In this document: positions 1 through 11,157 of the stretch, one piece after another
Numbering within the stretch: position 1 is the stretch's first letter
How the letters are laid out: the number at the start of each line of letters is the position of its first letter
Origin: Manihot esculenta
Lineage: Eukaryota > Streptophyta > Magnoliopsida > Malpighiales > Euphorbiaceae
Reading direction: 5' to 3'
DNA: 64,000 nucleotides
Assembly (NCBI RefSeq): GCF_001659605.2
Contig: NC_035166.2
Span: 22,317,457 to 22,381,456 of the forward strand
Notes under the pieces: generated by a model
Told to the model about the DNA's origin: nothing
Seen by the model: the letters and a program-made list of their open reading frames with translations, nothing else
Databases searched by the model: none
Position numbers and translations under genes: made by a program

Positions 1-1210
1 TTCCCAGACCCGACTTAAGCCTGTTCCAGAACTTGCCTCTCTTTCCTCTGAATTTCTCCCATCTCTTCTTACTTGCACTTACTGTACCCTGTGAGGAGGA
101 ACCTGGTTTACCACCAGAAGACTGTGCCTTGACTACACCTTGACTTAGGGCACTGGCCTCCATCTTTCTAGCAGCATCCACAATAGAGTGGAAACTTTCC
201 TTCTCCGCATGAAGAATCAAAGAGAAATACCTGGGATGAAGCCTTGTGGCATATCTCTTTGCCTTCTTCTGATCTGTATCATATGCCTGACCGACATATG
301 GCAACAATTCCAGGAACTTATCTGTATAGTCATCAACGCTCATCTCCTCCGTCTGTCGCAATTGCTCAAACTCCACAACCTTTAGTTCCCTGGAACTATC
401 AGGAAAAGCCCATCCAGCAAATTTGTTGGCGAACTCTTCCCATGACATACTCTCAAGTCTCGGGTCCACATAGTTCTTGAACCATTCTCTAGCTTTCTTG
501 CACTTTAACGTGAACCCTGCCATCTCAATGGCTCTACCATCATCTGCTCCCAACTCACTTGTTATCATTCTAACTGCACTGAGATACTCAAAGGGATCAT
601 CTCCTGTATTGAATTTAGGAGCATCCAACTTTAAGTACTCGGTCATCTTCACCTTACTTCCCCCTGACGAACTGGGTTGCTGTGCTTCCACAACAGGGGC
701 TACTGGTTCAGGAGGTGGTGGTGGAGGAACTGATTCCCTCACTTCAGGCTGTACTGGACTTGGATAAACAGGTGGGGGTGGATACATGTGATATGGTGGA
801 TAAAAGGAAGGATAGGGCATATAGGGCATGTAGGGTGGATATGGGGCAAAACTGGAGTAATCCGACGTGCCTCCCATCGGATACTCTGGGCCCTGTGAAA
901 AGGGTGGATAGCCAAACCCCGAGGCCTGCATGCCTCCCTGGGACTCCCCCATACCTTCTTCTGACCTTCCTATACCCATGCTTGCATCTCTACTCTGATC
1001 CTCTTCCATCACACCTCTTTCTTCTACTGACCTTCCCCCTCTGCTTACTCCTCTCCTACTCTCGTCAGAAGACCTTCTAGGGTCTCGTGACGTTCCCTCC
1101 CTGCTTGACCTGTGAGATCTTGCCCTTGGCAAGGCAGGTGGACGAGCAGCTGTACCCTCACTTACGGGTGGGACTCCAGTCAATCTCGCGGATCGACGAG
1201 TTCCTCGCAT
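1..1210 (-). CDS. Ty3/gypsy gag polyprotein (partial, open to window edge)
   Basis: Read on the minus strand from the ATG at 1210, this frame stays open for about 403 codons to base 1, so the 3' part lies outside the window. The N-terminus is basic and Ser/Arg-rich (MRGTRRSARLTGV). A Pro/Tyr-rich, low-complexity stretch follows (repeated PYMPY and PPPP), then a retrotransposon gag core: a helical segment with FEYLSAVRMI, KCKKAREWFKNY, WEEFANKF and RQTEEMSVDDYTDKFLELL. This is the capsid-like part of plant Ty3/gypsy gag, which packages element RNA. It lies 208 bases inside the PBS next to the LTR at 1432-2446, as expected for a 5' LTR-PBS-gag order on the minus strand. No stop or frameshift was seen, so this copy may be coding-competent as far as it can be read. 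Confidence 0.85.
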   Translation of the reverse strand, partial: MRGTRRSARLTGVPPVSEGTAARPPALPRARSHRSSREGTSRDPRRSSDESRRGVSRGGRSVEERGVMEEDQSRDASMGIGRSEEGMGESQGGMQASGFGYPPFSQGPEYPMGGTSDYSSFAPYPPYMPYMPYPSFYPPYHMYPPPPVYPSPVQPEVRESVPPPPPPEPVAPVVEAQQPSSSGGSKVKMTEYLKLDAPKFNTGDDPFEYLSAVRMITSELGADDGRAIEMAGFTLKCKKAREWFKNYVDPRLESMSWEEFANKFAGWAFPDSSRELKVVEFEQLRQTEEMSVDDYTDKFLELLPYVGQAYDTDQKKAKRYATRLHPRYFSLILHAEKESFHSIVDAARKMEASALSQGVVKAQSSGGKPGSSSQGTVSASKKRWEKFRGKRGKFWNRLKSGLG

Positions 1211-1417
1211 CTTCACTCTCTGGAAAACAACAAATCACATAACACATCAGCAACACATCAAAAACATGCACATGCATAACTCATGGCATTGCACATCAGC
1301 ATATAGCGACAGGACTGACATCCTATCCTAGTGGACATGTTTTCCTATGGTGCTTGACCTGATCAACCTCTCTATGAGCCCAACTCTCTCTATAGGTCCG
1401 ACCATGTGAACCTAGGG

Positions 1418-1429
1418 CTCTGATACCAA
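1418..1429 (-). other. Primer binding site of the minus-strand gypsy element
   Basis: On the minus strand this reads TGGTATCAGAGC, the usual plant PBS complementary to the 3' end of initiator tRNA-Met. It sits two bases inside the LTR end at 1432. The same PBS is found at 20041-20052 in the nested element of the same LTR family. Confidence 0.85.
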
Positions 1430-1431
1430 TC

Positions 1432-2446
1432 TGTAACAGCCCGGAAACCGAACTGCCACCGGCACTAGGATCCAGATCGACTTAAGGTCGCCGGGACCCG
1501 TAGTAAGCCTGCTATCCTGTCTGTATACCTGTGAAATCCCATACATGATCATACATTTACTGTAAAAACATAAAAGTTTTCTTCATTTCAAGGCTTAACC
1601 TGTGCATGCACTCTCTCTGTAATCCCTACTAGAGCTCCTCATGGCCCTAGGCGGATCAAACTCATAATGTTAAGCCTGGTTTTGCTCATAAACATACAAC
1701 AATAAAGAAACATACATAAACTGATCATGTGACTCCAAAAAGGGATTACAAGTCTTATAGTCAAGCACCATTCTATACACTATACATAAACCTTATCTCT
1801 TTACATTTACATGTCCACACTAGCTATTACAAGACTCTGAACTCTTCCTGTACCCTAAACATGCAAACTACCCATACAAACTTCATAAAACCTTTCAAAA
1901 TCAACAAAGAAGCTCAGGATCTTCACTTACCTCTTACACAACTTGAGGATGAAGGATCCTAACGTGGAGATATGAAGACAAGCTCTTCCAAAGCTCCAAG
2001 CTTCAAAACTTGGTTCTTTTGCTCAAAACCTTCATAAATCACCAAAACTCTTAAAACTCATGAAAGACTTGATGAAAATCATGGAAAACATGAAAGTCAA
2101 CGTGGGAGAGGCTGAAACTCACCTCTGGCTGCAAGTGGAGGAGAAATAGCCTCCTTCCACCGACCCTTGGCCCTTTTATAGGTGGCTGGCCAGACCACCT
2201 TCGGCAGCCGAACGTGAAGCCGCAACCATGCAATGTTCGGCGGCCGAAAGTAACCTTCGGCGGCCGAACCTTTGCATTTCTCCCTTGTTGCTTTTCTTTC
2301 AAAACTCAAGTCTTTTAACACTTCAAAACATGAAAACAAGTGAAAATACCTTAAAAACATATGTATTACCCTTCTCGAGGGTTCCGACACCCGAGATTCC
2401 ACTAGACTACAGGAATTCCGATGCCGGACTCGAGCCGGGTATTACA
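1432..2446 (-). mobile_element. 5' LTR of minus-strand Ty3/gypsy element (1.0 kb form)
   Basis: On the minus strand the LTR begins TGTAATACCCGG at 2446 and ends GGGCTGTTACA at 1432, followed by the PBS and the gag frame. The ends match the LTRs at 17572, 22390 and 50124. A TATA box (CTATAAAAGG) lies near 2175-2184, with TTCGGCCGCCGAA-type motifs upstream in the U3-like part. At about 1.0 kb it is less than half the length of the sister LTRs, because the middle block with the dense motif array is absent. It is either a short subfamily or an internal deletion. The flanking 5 bases at 2447-2451 (CCCGT) should recur at the far end of the element, outside the window. Confidence 0.8.
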
Positions 2447-2705
2447 CCCGTGACTCTACGGACAGAGTTACTGGTGTAAGCCCTGGGGGCTATTTCAGAT
2501 TGGTATATCTGATTGTTTTAAAGGTTAAGTCTGGTAGTTTTACAGAAAAAGTGTGTCAGGCTAGTAGTCGAGTCGGATCATGTATGGGATGTTTGGAGTT
2601 CAGGTTAGGCTTGCTACGGGTTCTGGCGGCCTTAAGCAGATCTGGATCCTAGCGCCGAGCAGTTTGGAGCCGTTACAGAGGGGTACCGGTTTCCGGGCTG
2701 TTACA
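2447..2705 (+). mobile_element. 3' tail of a long-family LTR (LTR-A), interrupted on its left
   Basis: This stretch matches the last quarter of the LTR at 17572-20038: the GGTTAAGTCTGGT, CGGATCATGTATGGGAT and CTACGGGT...CGGCCTTAAG blocks and the terminus TTTCCGGGCTGTTACA at 2705. It begins exactly where the minus-strand gypsy LTR ends. The simplest reading is that the gypsy element inserted into this LTR and the rest of the LTR lies left of base 1. Confidence 0.75.
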
Positions 2706-3009
2706 GTCTCTCTCTCGATCTTCAAGAGGTAAGAGCCGATCTTAAGCTCATTGCATGTTTAAAGTAAGTTTTAAGTGGATCTATGGGGGTAGAATGCATG
2801 TTTAGGTTATGGTTATGTTTATGGGTATAAATGTATGTTCTTGAGCAATCTAGATGCTTGATGTGTTGTAGATGGGGTTTATGATGGTTTGAGGCCCCTA
2901 GGAACATGTATGCTTGTGTATGTGTGTTGTAGAATAGGTTTGATGCATGTTTGGAAGGTTTGGAGGCGAAATGTGCAAAGGGAGCCAAGTTTCTGCCCTT
3001 TGGCAGAAA

Positions 3010-3245
3010 CCAGGTTCGGCAGCCGAAGGACTTTCGGCCGTCGAACATGGCTGGGGAGGCAGCCTTTCGGCTGCCGAAGCTTGCCCCCGAAAGGAGACTT
3101 TCGTCTCTGTCTGGCAGTTTCGGCCGCCGAAAGTGCCGCCGAACATGCATGAGTTTCGTCTCTGTCTGGGAGTTTCGGCCGCCGAACCTGCCTGACTTTC
3201 GGCTCTGAAGGGACTTTCGGCCGCCGAACCTGCCGCCGAAAGTGC
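3010..3245. repeat. TTCGGCCGCCGAA motif array in LTR-B
   Basis: Closely spaced copies and variants of TTCGG(C/N)NGCCGAA alternate with CCGCCGAA half-motifs and TTTCGTCTCTG spacers. The motif is nearly self-complementary, so similar Gly/Arg- or Pro/Lys-rich peptides appear in all six frames. These are not genes. Confidence 0.8.
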
Positions 3246-3602
3246 CCTGTCCAGGCCTCCTTTGCATGTTTTTCTATGGTTGTTTCATGATGTTTTAGGG
3301 GGTTTTTGGGGAGTAGTTTAGAGATATGTTCTAGTATGTTTGGTCCCTCATTTGAGTCCACCTGTGTAGGTTCGGACCCGAGGAACCGAGGACCCCAGCA
3401 GTGAGTTCAGCTGCTTTGGTGTTGTCAGAGTCAACCAGAGGTGAGTGGAACTAAAATTAATCTCTTAAATTGAGAAATTAAATGTTTTATCATGTTTCAT
3501 GCATCATGATTATGCAATAGGGTGATTGCATTAGTTTTCACGAATATGCCGCATTGCATCGATTGTTGTTGATGTGGGTGAATATTGGATGACCCAATTA
3601 GT

Positions 3603-3790
3603 CCATGACAGGAAGACCAGGACCCCATTCTACGGCCTGGCACAGAGTAAGGAAAGACCAGGACCCCATTCTACGGCCTGGCACGGTTATGGGACTCGAA
3701 GACCAAGAGCCCAGAGGAGGCCCTGGGACAATGGTAAGTAATGTATGTTATGACAGGAAGACCAGGACCCCATGCTACGGCCTGGCAAAG
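3603..3790. repeat. Triplicated ~50-bp unit inside LTR-B
   Basis: Three copies of a unit containing AAGACCAGGACCCCAT(T/G)CTACGG followed by CCTGGCA lie in direct orientation. The homologous part of the solo LTR (about 51525-51667) has three diverged copies (GACCCATTCTACGTCCCGGCA). The nested LTR has two copies of a related unit at about 19596-19660. Confidence 0.75.
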
Positions 3791-4430
3791 AGTTAGCTTG
3801 GACTAATTGATGACAAGTTCACCCAACCCTTATGTGAATTGTCTGTGTTATGATGCATCTCATTGGAGCATAGTGTTAATATGTTTTATAGTTCTGCTCA
3901 CTGGGCTTTTAGCTCACCCCTCTCCCTTTACCCCCAGGCTTGCAGGTACAGGATAGAGCAGGAGTCCGGATAGAGTAATGAAGTTTTCTTTATGTAATAG
4001 CTAGCAATGGACATGATCAAATTGTAATGTAAAGTCTTAATCAGTATAGTTATGTAATGAGATGATGTTTATGGATGTTAGAAGTGTGCTTGACCATAGA
4101 TTGTTATTATCCCTTTTAATACATGATCTTAGAGATTTTTATGATGTTTATGTAAACCAACTCAACATATGTTATGTCACTCATTGGGGGCACTGATGAG
4201 ATCCCACAGAGGGATCAATGTTTATGATTTATGTTATGTTCAGTGCATGCACAGGTTGAGTTGGGTTGATGTATATGGAAAGAAAAGTTTTTAAATTTTA
4301 TGCATGTTGTTGATCATGTATGGGATTATACAGGTTTGCAGGTTTCTTGTCAGGCTTGCTACGGGTCCCGGCGGCCTTAAGCCGATCTAGATCCTAGCGC
4401 CGGTAGCGGTCCGATTTTCGGGTCGTTACA

Positions 4431-5165
4431 GCTTTGGCATTTTAAGAATTGCCCTAACTTTTTTCGGATTCGATTCTATCCCTCGTGCGTTGACCATGTA
4501 GCTCAGAAATTTTCCTCTCTTGATGAAGAAGGCACATTTGGCCGGATTGAGCTTCATTTGGTATTTTTCAAGGACTGCAAAGATTTCTTTCAGGTCTTCT
4601 ATGTGCTCTTTAAAGGAACGACTTTTAATTATGATATCGTCCACATACACTTCTATGTTCTGACCTATTTGGTCCTTAAAAATTCTGTTCATCAACCTCT
4701 GATAGGTTTCCTATGCATTCTTTAGTCAAAAAGGCGTTGTCTGGTAGCAATAAGTCTCGTCTTTAGTGATGAATTAGGTTTTCTCCTCATCTACCTTATG
4801 CATGGGAATTTGATTATAACTTGATATTGCATCTAAAGAAGATAAATACTCAAAATCGGCCGTAACATCGACTAATTTATTAATATCGACAAAGAATAAT
4901 GATCTTTTGGATAGGCTTGATTGAGATCAGTAAAATCTATACACATTCGATACTTCATATTGGATTTTTTAACAAAGATGGGGTTAGCTAACCATTCAGG
5001 GGAAGCCACTTCCTTTACAAATTTGGCTTCTACCAACTTTTCTACTTTTGTTCTCATAGCTTCCCTCTTTTCTGCCTCGTACATCCCCTTTTTTTGCTTT
5101 ACTGGTCTTGCATCGGGGAGCACATTCAATTTGTGAGACATGACCTGAGGATCAATGCCCGGCAT
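4431..5165 (-). pseudogene. Reverse transcriptase remnant of Tat-like Ty3/gypsy element
   Basis: Minus-strand frames encode a Ty3/gypsy RT. The N-terminal part (5165-4872) has MPGIDPQVMSHKL, EKLVEAKFVKEV, WLANPIFVKK and MCIDFTDLNQAYPKD. The second frame (4695-4426) has the catalytic YVDDIIIKS and LNPAKCAFFI. The two pieces are in different frames and separated by stops, so the gene is broken. At 4430/4431 it ends abruptly against the terminus of LTR-B, so RNase H and integrase are not visible here. Confidence 0.85.
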
Positions 5166-5177
5166 GTCGGCTGGCTT

Positions 5178-6012
5178 CTAAGCAAAGCTGTTTGCGTGGC
5201 CCCAAACTAGGGCTCTCATGGTAGTTTTTTGTTCTTGTGTTAGGTTTGTGTTCATGCTGAAAACTTTTTCAGGATCTCCTTCATTTAGAATAAAGCTTTC
5301 GAGCTCCCTTGTTGGTTGGGTTCTCTGTTCTTTCTCTTTATCTCTGACCTCTATAACTTCTGGATGCACCTCCTTATCTTCTTCTTTTGTCATGGTCGCT
5401 AGGTAGACCAACCGGGACTCTTCTTGTCTTCCCTTTATGGTAGCCACTCCCCTTCAGTGTAAAATTTCATGCACAAGTATCTAATGCTTGTGGCCACCTC
5501 GAATTCATATAGGACAGGTCGACCTAAAATTGCGTTGTATGCTAATGGTAGTTTGACAACAAGGAACTGGACATATTGGGTTTGAGTGGTTGTTGGTGCA
5601 CCTAGAGTCAACAATAGTTTGATTTTTCCTTCAACTGGCACGGGCATCCCACCTATGCCCTTCGTTGGTGCTTGGTCTTTCACTATATCCTAGTCAGCTA
5701 TTTTCAGGCTTTAAACACTCGGTATGGCAAGAGATTCACGTTGCTCCCATCATCTACCAAATTTTTCTAGACTTTAAAGTTGTGAATGATAGCTTCTACC
5801 ACCAGGGCATCGTCATGTGGCATCTCGACCCCTTCCCCATCAGCCGTTGAGAAACTTACTACCCCTGGGATGTGCTCGGCAACCTGCATGACTTCCACTT
5901 CTTTCAACTTGCCACCCTTTATTCTCTTCCTGTTAGCTTGGAGAGGTTGCCATGTTTCTTCCCTTACTATTATATTGATGGTTCCTCTGGATCCATCATT
6001 TACAAGCATCAT
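5178..6012 (-). pseudogene. Protease/linker region remnant of Tat-like Ty3/gypsy element
   Basis: Successive minus-strand frames carry pieces typical of the gag-pol junction of Tat-lineage gypsy elements: FLVVKLPLAYNAILGRPVLYEFEVATS (protease C-terminal region; 5683-5435), MPHDDALVVEAIIHNFKV just upstream (6012-5767), and an acidic linker before RT (5447-5178). The reading frame changes between pieces and stops intervene. The lineage call rests on the general ILGRP and RT motifs and is an inference. Confidence 0.7.
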
Positions 6013-6019
6013 CGCCCTT

Positions 6020-7353
6020 TCCTGATGGGCTCCCTTCTTTCTTCTAGCCTGTTTCTGGGCATTGTCTCCTTTACAAAGTTTTTCAAATGACCTCTCTTGA
6101 TCAGCTTCTCTATCTCATTCCTCAACTGGTAGCAGTTGTTTGGATCATGACTATTGGTTTTGTGGAACTGACAATACTAGTTTGGGTCTCTAGTCTTGGG
6201 ATCAGACTGTAGAGGTTGTGGCCATGTTATCATAATCTTGTCTTGTTCTGCAACCGAGACTTTTGCCATGGAGACATTCAATGGGGTAATGTCTCAATGA
6301 GGAGTGGGTCTAGGTCAACGGTCAACTTCCCTGCTATCCTGGTATATGCTTAAGGCCCCCAAACTTCGATTAGGCCTCCGGTCTACATGCTCCCTCCTCC
6401 GATCATCCGATCGTCCTCTCTTTTGGTTCTTTTCTCGGGATTCTTTAGCAAACTAGCAAATCATAAAGGCATCATCTTGCCTAATGTATCAACTCTGCCA
6501 ACATGTTTGGTGGCTTTTTGCACAAAGACTTAAAGAACTCTGCAAATGTGGTTCCCTTTTGCATTGCTTCTACTGCCCTAGACTCGTCCAAGTTAGGAAT
6601 TTGGAGAGCTTTTGCATTAAAGCGAGTCACGTACTCCCACAAGGTTTCATCTTTCTTCTGCTTAACCATCTCCAAATAGCTAGTCTTCCTTTGGGCTGGG
6701 ACACTGGCTATGAATCTCCCCACGAATGATCTGGCCAAGTCATAGAAGGTCTTAATGCTTTCTGCCTCCAGATTGTTGAACTAGGTTAGGGTTGCACCAG
6801 TTAGAGTGGTTTGGAAAACTTTACAGAGCAAGGCATTTGGAGTGAGTTTGTAACTCCATAAAAGTTTTGTAGTTGATTACATGATCCTTGGGGTTTCCTG
6901 TGTCATTGTACGTCCCCATGGTTGGCATTAGGAACTTTTTGGAGATGGTCTCCTTTTGGATGCGAGCCAGGAAAGGAGAGGCTGTTCTCAAGCTCATATG
7001 GGCTCTAGTTTGGTTTTTAATTCAACTAACAACTCTCCCTTCAGCCTTTTCGGCTTCTCAGTCACTCTTTCATCTTTTGTGTTAGTTTTCTCGCTGGTCA
7101 TCGAGATTTTTAAACTAGTACCCTCTTCTTTGCTTTCTACCTCGTATCTTTCCTGCACGTTAGAGTCTTTCTCTATCAGGCTCCTGACTGTACGACCTTT
7201 GAATTTGGTTGGAGGCTCCCTGGCAAGTTTGCCTTCCTTACTTTTTTGGATCAAATGGACTGTGGTGGCTTGGTCATGTTTTTCGGTTTCTAGGATGAAA
7301 ATTGGTGTAGTTATTTGGCTAAGAGTTATGGTGGATGTTGGTTTCATGGTCAT
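6020..7353 (-). pseudogene. gag remnant of Tat-like Ty3/gypsy element
   Basis: The best-preserved piece (6738-6481) has LARSF-type capsid motifs: MARSFVGRFIAS, ETLWEYVTRFNAKAL and AEFFKSLCKKPP. Upstream (7353-6994) is a charged, Lys/Thr-rich frame that probably represents the gag N-terminal region. Stops and frame changes separate the pieces, so no full gag can be made. Confidence 0.7.
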
Positions 7354-7553
7354 GGGTGAGGTGAGACCCCTTTGCTACATTATCTTACTCATCCACATCA
7401 TTGTTTGTTGTAGCTATATTGACATTGATTGTAGGTCTTAGTTTGATATGTGAGTTTGAGGGATGATGTTTGATGGTGGAAGGTGTGTTAGGCAATGTTT
7501 GAGTAGAGAGGAATGGGAACAATGTCATGGGAAATCCTTGAGGATTGGAATTT

Positions 7554-7601
7554 TTAGAGTTGGGTTTTCATTTTCCACGAGTTATTTTCTTGATTAGCCA
7601 T
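7554..7601 (-). pseudogene. Possible gag start of Tat-like element, truncated by a stop
   Basis: An ATG at 7601 on the minus strand, about 65 bases inside the PBS, opens a 15-codon frame (MANQENNSWKMKTQL) and then a stop. Its position suggests the original gag start. It is too short to be sure. Confidence 0.35.
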
Positions 7602-7664
7602 GATAAATCTCAGTGGGTTTTTGTTTGAAAAACTCCGATTGATTGAATAATCTTCCTTCGTTTT

Positions 7665-7680
7665 CCACAGACGCACCAAT
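7665..7680 (-). other. Primer binding site of Tat-like element
   Basis: The minus strand reads ATTGGTGCGTCTGTGG immediately after the LTR end ...TTTATCA. This resembles the GGCGCCGTCTGTGG-type PBS used by many plant Ty3/gypsy Tat elements. Which tRNA it pairs with was not checked. Confidence 0.6.
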
Positions 7681-8288
7681 TGATAAATTCGAGATCCGCT
7701 GAGGTAAGGAGATGTGGATAAGTTGATAAAGGCTTGATTCATGGGAAAGTTAATGGCTTTGGTTGAATAGTTGAGAGTTATTAGGGCTGAACTTTGATTT
7801 GAGGAGGTTGAGGTTTTGGAAATGAATTGAGTGTATTGTGATTCAGTGAAGCTGAAAAATCTGTTCTCCAAGGTGGTTGGTCTAGAAATATTTATACCTT
7901 GACCATATTAGAGCATTCTGGTAGATGCCCTACCGGATTGGGTTGCCACATGCCATAGCAGATGTGTCAAGTGGCTCATTAATGGTGAACAGTTGGTTAA
8001 TAAATGTTGAACCGCTTGGCTCATATCCTATCCATCATGCACCTCATGTCTGTTAGTCGTACCACACGCGTCATGACTCTAGAGAGGCCCTGTGCACTTT
8101 GAAGATGTCGGCTTACTTATTCTGAGTGAGTATTAGTGAAGTCGGCTTGTTTGTTCCGATAAGGTTAGAGGTATTGGAGGTCTTATTTTTTACATCCTAT
8201 GGGTCAAACCTTTCACTGCCTGATCAAACCGAATGGCACTGTGCAAGGCACTCTTTCGTTTTCTTACACACGTGTCGCAATATCAACA
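7681..8288 (-). mobile_element. 5' LTR of Tat-like Ty3/gypsy element
   Basis: On the minus strand a 608-base segment begins TGTTGATA at 8288 and ends TTTATCA at 7681, directly followed by the PBS. A TATA-like GGTATAAATA lies near 7889-7898. These are the normal terminal bases (TG...CA) of an LTR. The other LTR is not in the window, so the boundary at 8288 and the target-site duplication cannot be confirmed. Confidence 0.6.
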
Positions 8289-8333
8289 GGATCATCATTA
8301 TTATGTTATCATAATGGTATATTATACATTAAA

Positions 8334-8371
<38 letters not shown>

Positions 8372-10384
8372 TTAAATAAATATATTTATAGAGATTTTAT
8401 TATGAAAATATAGATTAAACTAATTATACTAAACTATTAGTCCAATTTATATACATAACAAAAAGACAAAAAAATCAAAATTATGAGAATTGTCATCAAA
8501 GTTTACATTTTCTCTATTGCAATTATAGGCAGCTGATAATCAGTCACCTGACCCTTGTAAACTTTGCAAATACTTAGATAACATAAGGTAACACTAACAT
8601 GGATGAGTATTTAAATATGAAAAAAATTTAACAAAGTATAGGTAGATTATTAAAATTATGTTTAGAGTTTATTATTTTAATGTGAAATTTATCTTTAATA
8701 AATAAAAATATATTATACAATAATTTTTAAAAAAATAACTAAAAAACTTGTTCCATTGTGCTGTCTCACATGCTGTGTTGGGCATTTGGTTGGATTTTTT
8801 TTTATTGATTTTGAGATGGGTCGAGTTATTTGTTTTTATCTGATTTATTTACTGTTATCTGATTTGGTTAATGCAATTTTATTTACATAAAATTTTTTTA
8901 ATGGATTATTATAAAATATAAATTTAATATCTAAACACGTAACTCATGTAATTGCATAGTGTATTTTTATGCTAACATTTATAAGATCTAAGTGATCACA
9001 CCAATAATATTATTTTCGTCTTATAATTTTTTTTATATAAAAATATAATTTTTTATTAATTTTTAATTATACTCCTTTTAAATATATTAAATTTTATTAA
9101 ATATTAAAAAATATTTTTTTAGATTTATAAAAATAAAATAAAATAAAATAAAATTATAATAATTAATTTATATATTATTATAGTTTAAAAAAGAAGAGTA
9201 GAAAATAATTTTTAGATAATAGGTGGATAAAAATTATGAAACGAAGTATATAATTAAAGATATTAAATATATGATTAAAATATGTTATAATATGATTCAT
9301 TTTGTAATTAATAATTAAAATTGTTTAATAAAAAAGTAAATAAATATTATAATAAATAATTTTTTTAGATAAATTTAATTTTAATAATTAAAAAATAGCA
9401 GTATATGAAAACTTTACAATACTGTATAATGGGGTATGAAAACTTTTTAAATAATATCAATACTATGTAATTGGATAAAGGGTTACAAATATAATTAAAA
9501 CATATGTATTATAACATAGTTTATTTTTAAGGACAATTGATATTATTTAATAAAAAAATAATTAGATATCACAGTAGAATAATTTTCTTTTAATTTTTAT
9601 CCATAAAAACCAATTCTAAAATAACTATACAAAAACTTTTATTAATTAGAAAATAACCAAACGTTTTATAAAATAAAACTAAAATAGAATAAGTTTATAT
9701 TCTAAAATACCATTTTTAAAAACTTATATAAGTATTAGGTGCAGTTATTTTACTTTAGGTTGATCTCTACTATTTTAGACAAAATGGAATGGCTAAGCAC
9801 CCTCCACAATTGATGGTTCATACTTTGATGTTGGACTTTCAAATTTAAATGCAATTACATTTTTAGTTAAAAAAAAATATGATAACTTTTTCATTATTTT
9901 GAAATTTTTTATTTTTAAAAATTAATATATTAAATTTTAGTATTATTTGTATTATGAAAAATATATTATTTTTTATAAAAAATAAAAAAATTCAATTTGA
10001 AAATTTATTTTGTTATCTATGGATAAGTGGAATGTTAGATTTATACAAAAATTAAAAAAGAAATCATATGGCCTAATAATCTTAAATCAATAGAACCTAT
10101 TCCATGACTACTTGCACAAAAAATAAGGTAAAACAACAGTACCAAAGTTACTAACAGTGGTCCCACTATCACAACAACTCAAAAAAAAATATAGTCAGTC
10201 CCGTTAGTTGACGCACACAAAATAAAGAAATGCAATAATTGCAACGCTAATAACAGCGACAACCACCGTCACTACAACTCCAAGAAACATTAAGACAATA
10301 ATGAGGGGTAGACTAGCACAAAACACAAAAAAATTCATAGCTGAAAAGAAAGTACAACGAGACTATTAAAAGAAATACTATAGA
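8289..10384. other. AT-rich intergenic spacer
   Basis: No convincing gene was seen. Contents include a (TA)14 run at 8341-8368, an AAAAT run near 9127-9152 and long low-complexity A/T tracts. No ORF with recognisable protein motifs lies here. Confidence 0.7.
8341..8368. repeat. (TA)14 microsatellite
   Basis: An uninterrupted 28-base TA run just outside the LTR of the Tat-like element. Confidence 0.95.
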
Positions 10385-10939
10385 CAGTGACGGATATAGG
10401 GGAGAGGTAAGGGACATGTGTCAGTGTGGCTTGTGCGGCACTTGAACAGACCAGAATGAGATTACAATTCCTCAAGTTCAGTCTATAATCTATATGTTGA
10501 CTAGTTTTGTACTGTTTTGATTTATTAGAGAGCGGCTCCAGCCACCAATCAAAATGTGCAGTGCAGTGATCCAACACATAACGGCCCTGCGAGCAGCTCT
10601 CAATTTTTACGATAATATCTGTTCTAATATAGTGTCACGGCATTTTCATTAAATTTAATAAATTATAAGTTAAATTATTTAAAAAAAAACTTAAATATAA
10701 ATAAAAGTAAATATTATTTATATAGATAATAAATTAAGTTATTTAAAAATTTTTATGTGAACAAATTAATTTAACTCACAACATTTTATTCATGTGTGTT
10801 TTTAGTTAATTTGACTTTTAATTTTTAAATTTTATTTTTAATATAAATATACATAATTTTTTTTAAAATAAATAAAACTAAATATTATGCTAATATAATA
10901 AAATTAAACCCTTAATTTAAATTTTTAAATCCATCACTG
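10385..10939. mobile_element. Probable hAT-like MITE
   Basis: The segment begins CAGTGACGGAT and ends ATCCATCACTG, which are inverted repeats matching at 10 of 11 bases. CAGTG ends and a length of about 555 bases fit a non-autonomous hAT-type element. No transposase is encoded. The 8 bases on each side do not form an obvious target-site duplication, so the assignment is tentative. It ends about 350 bases upstream of the TATA box of the diacylglycerol kinase gene. Confidence 0.5.
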
Positions 10940-11157
10940 TTACATCTATTAACTGTCTAAACCTAGCATTCAAAGTGATGATGCAATCCAAAATATCAGC
11001 GTTGCTCAATCAACCCCTCAAATAGGTCCACAACTCTTAAAATTTGATTAATGCAAAATAGGGATTATAATTTATGCTGTGTAAACTATCCACTAGAACT
11101 TGCCGACTGCTCAATATGCCACCGTAACAGTCTGATGGGACCTAAATTTCCAGTCGT

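Larger units (their letters stand above)
2706..4430 (+). mobile_element. Long-family LTR (LTR-B), missing its first ~470 bases here
   Basis: It is collinear with about 50594-52289 of the complete solo LTR: the donor-like CTTCAAGAGGTAAG, the TTCGGCCGCCGAA array (about 3010-3245), the GAGTCCACCTGTGTAGGTTCGG block, a triplicated unit (about 3603-3790), the CCCCCAGGCTTGCAGGTACAGG block and the terminus CGTTACA at 4430. Its left edge abuts the exact end of LTR-A, as expected if LTR-A inserted into LTR-B. Its right edge abuts reverse transcriptase sequence of the Tat-like element, into which LTR-B probably inserted. Confidence 0.75.

Noticed and set aside
3010..3245. CRISPR-like regular repeats
   Set aside because: The motif copies are short, irregularly spaced, near-palindromic and inside plant LTRs. 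Spacers repeat instead of being unique.
2722..3361. Overlapping frames with FGGR, RRPK and SAAE repeats on both strands
   Set aside because: They arise from translating the near-palindromic TTCGGCCGCCGAA array in every frame. They lie inside LTRs and recur only with the array.
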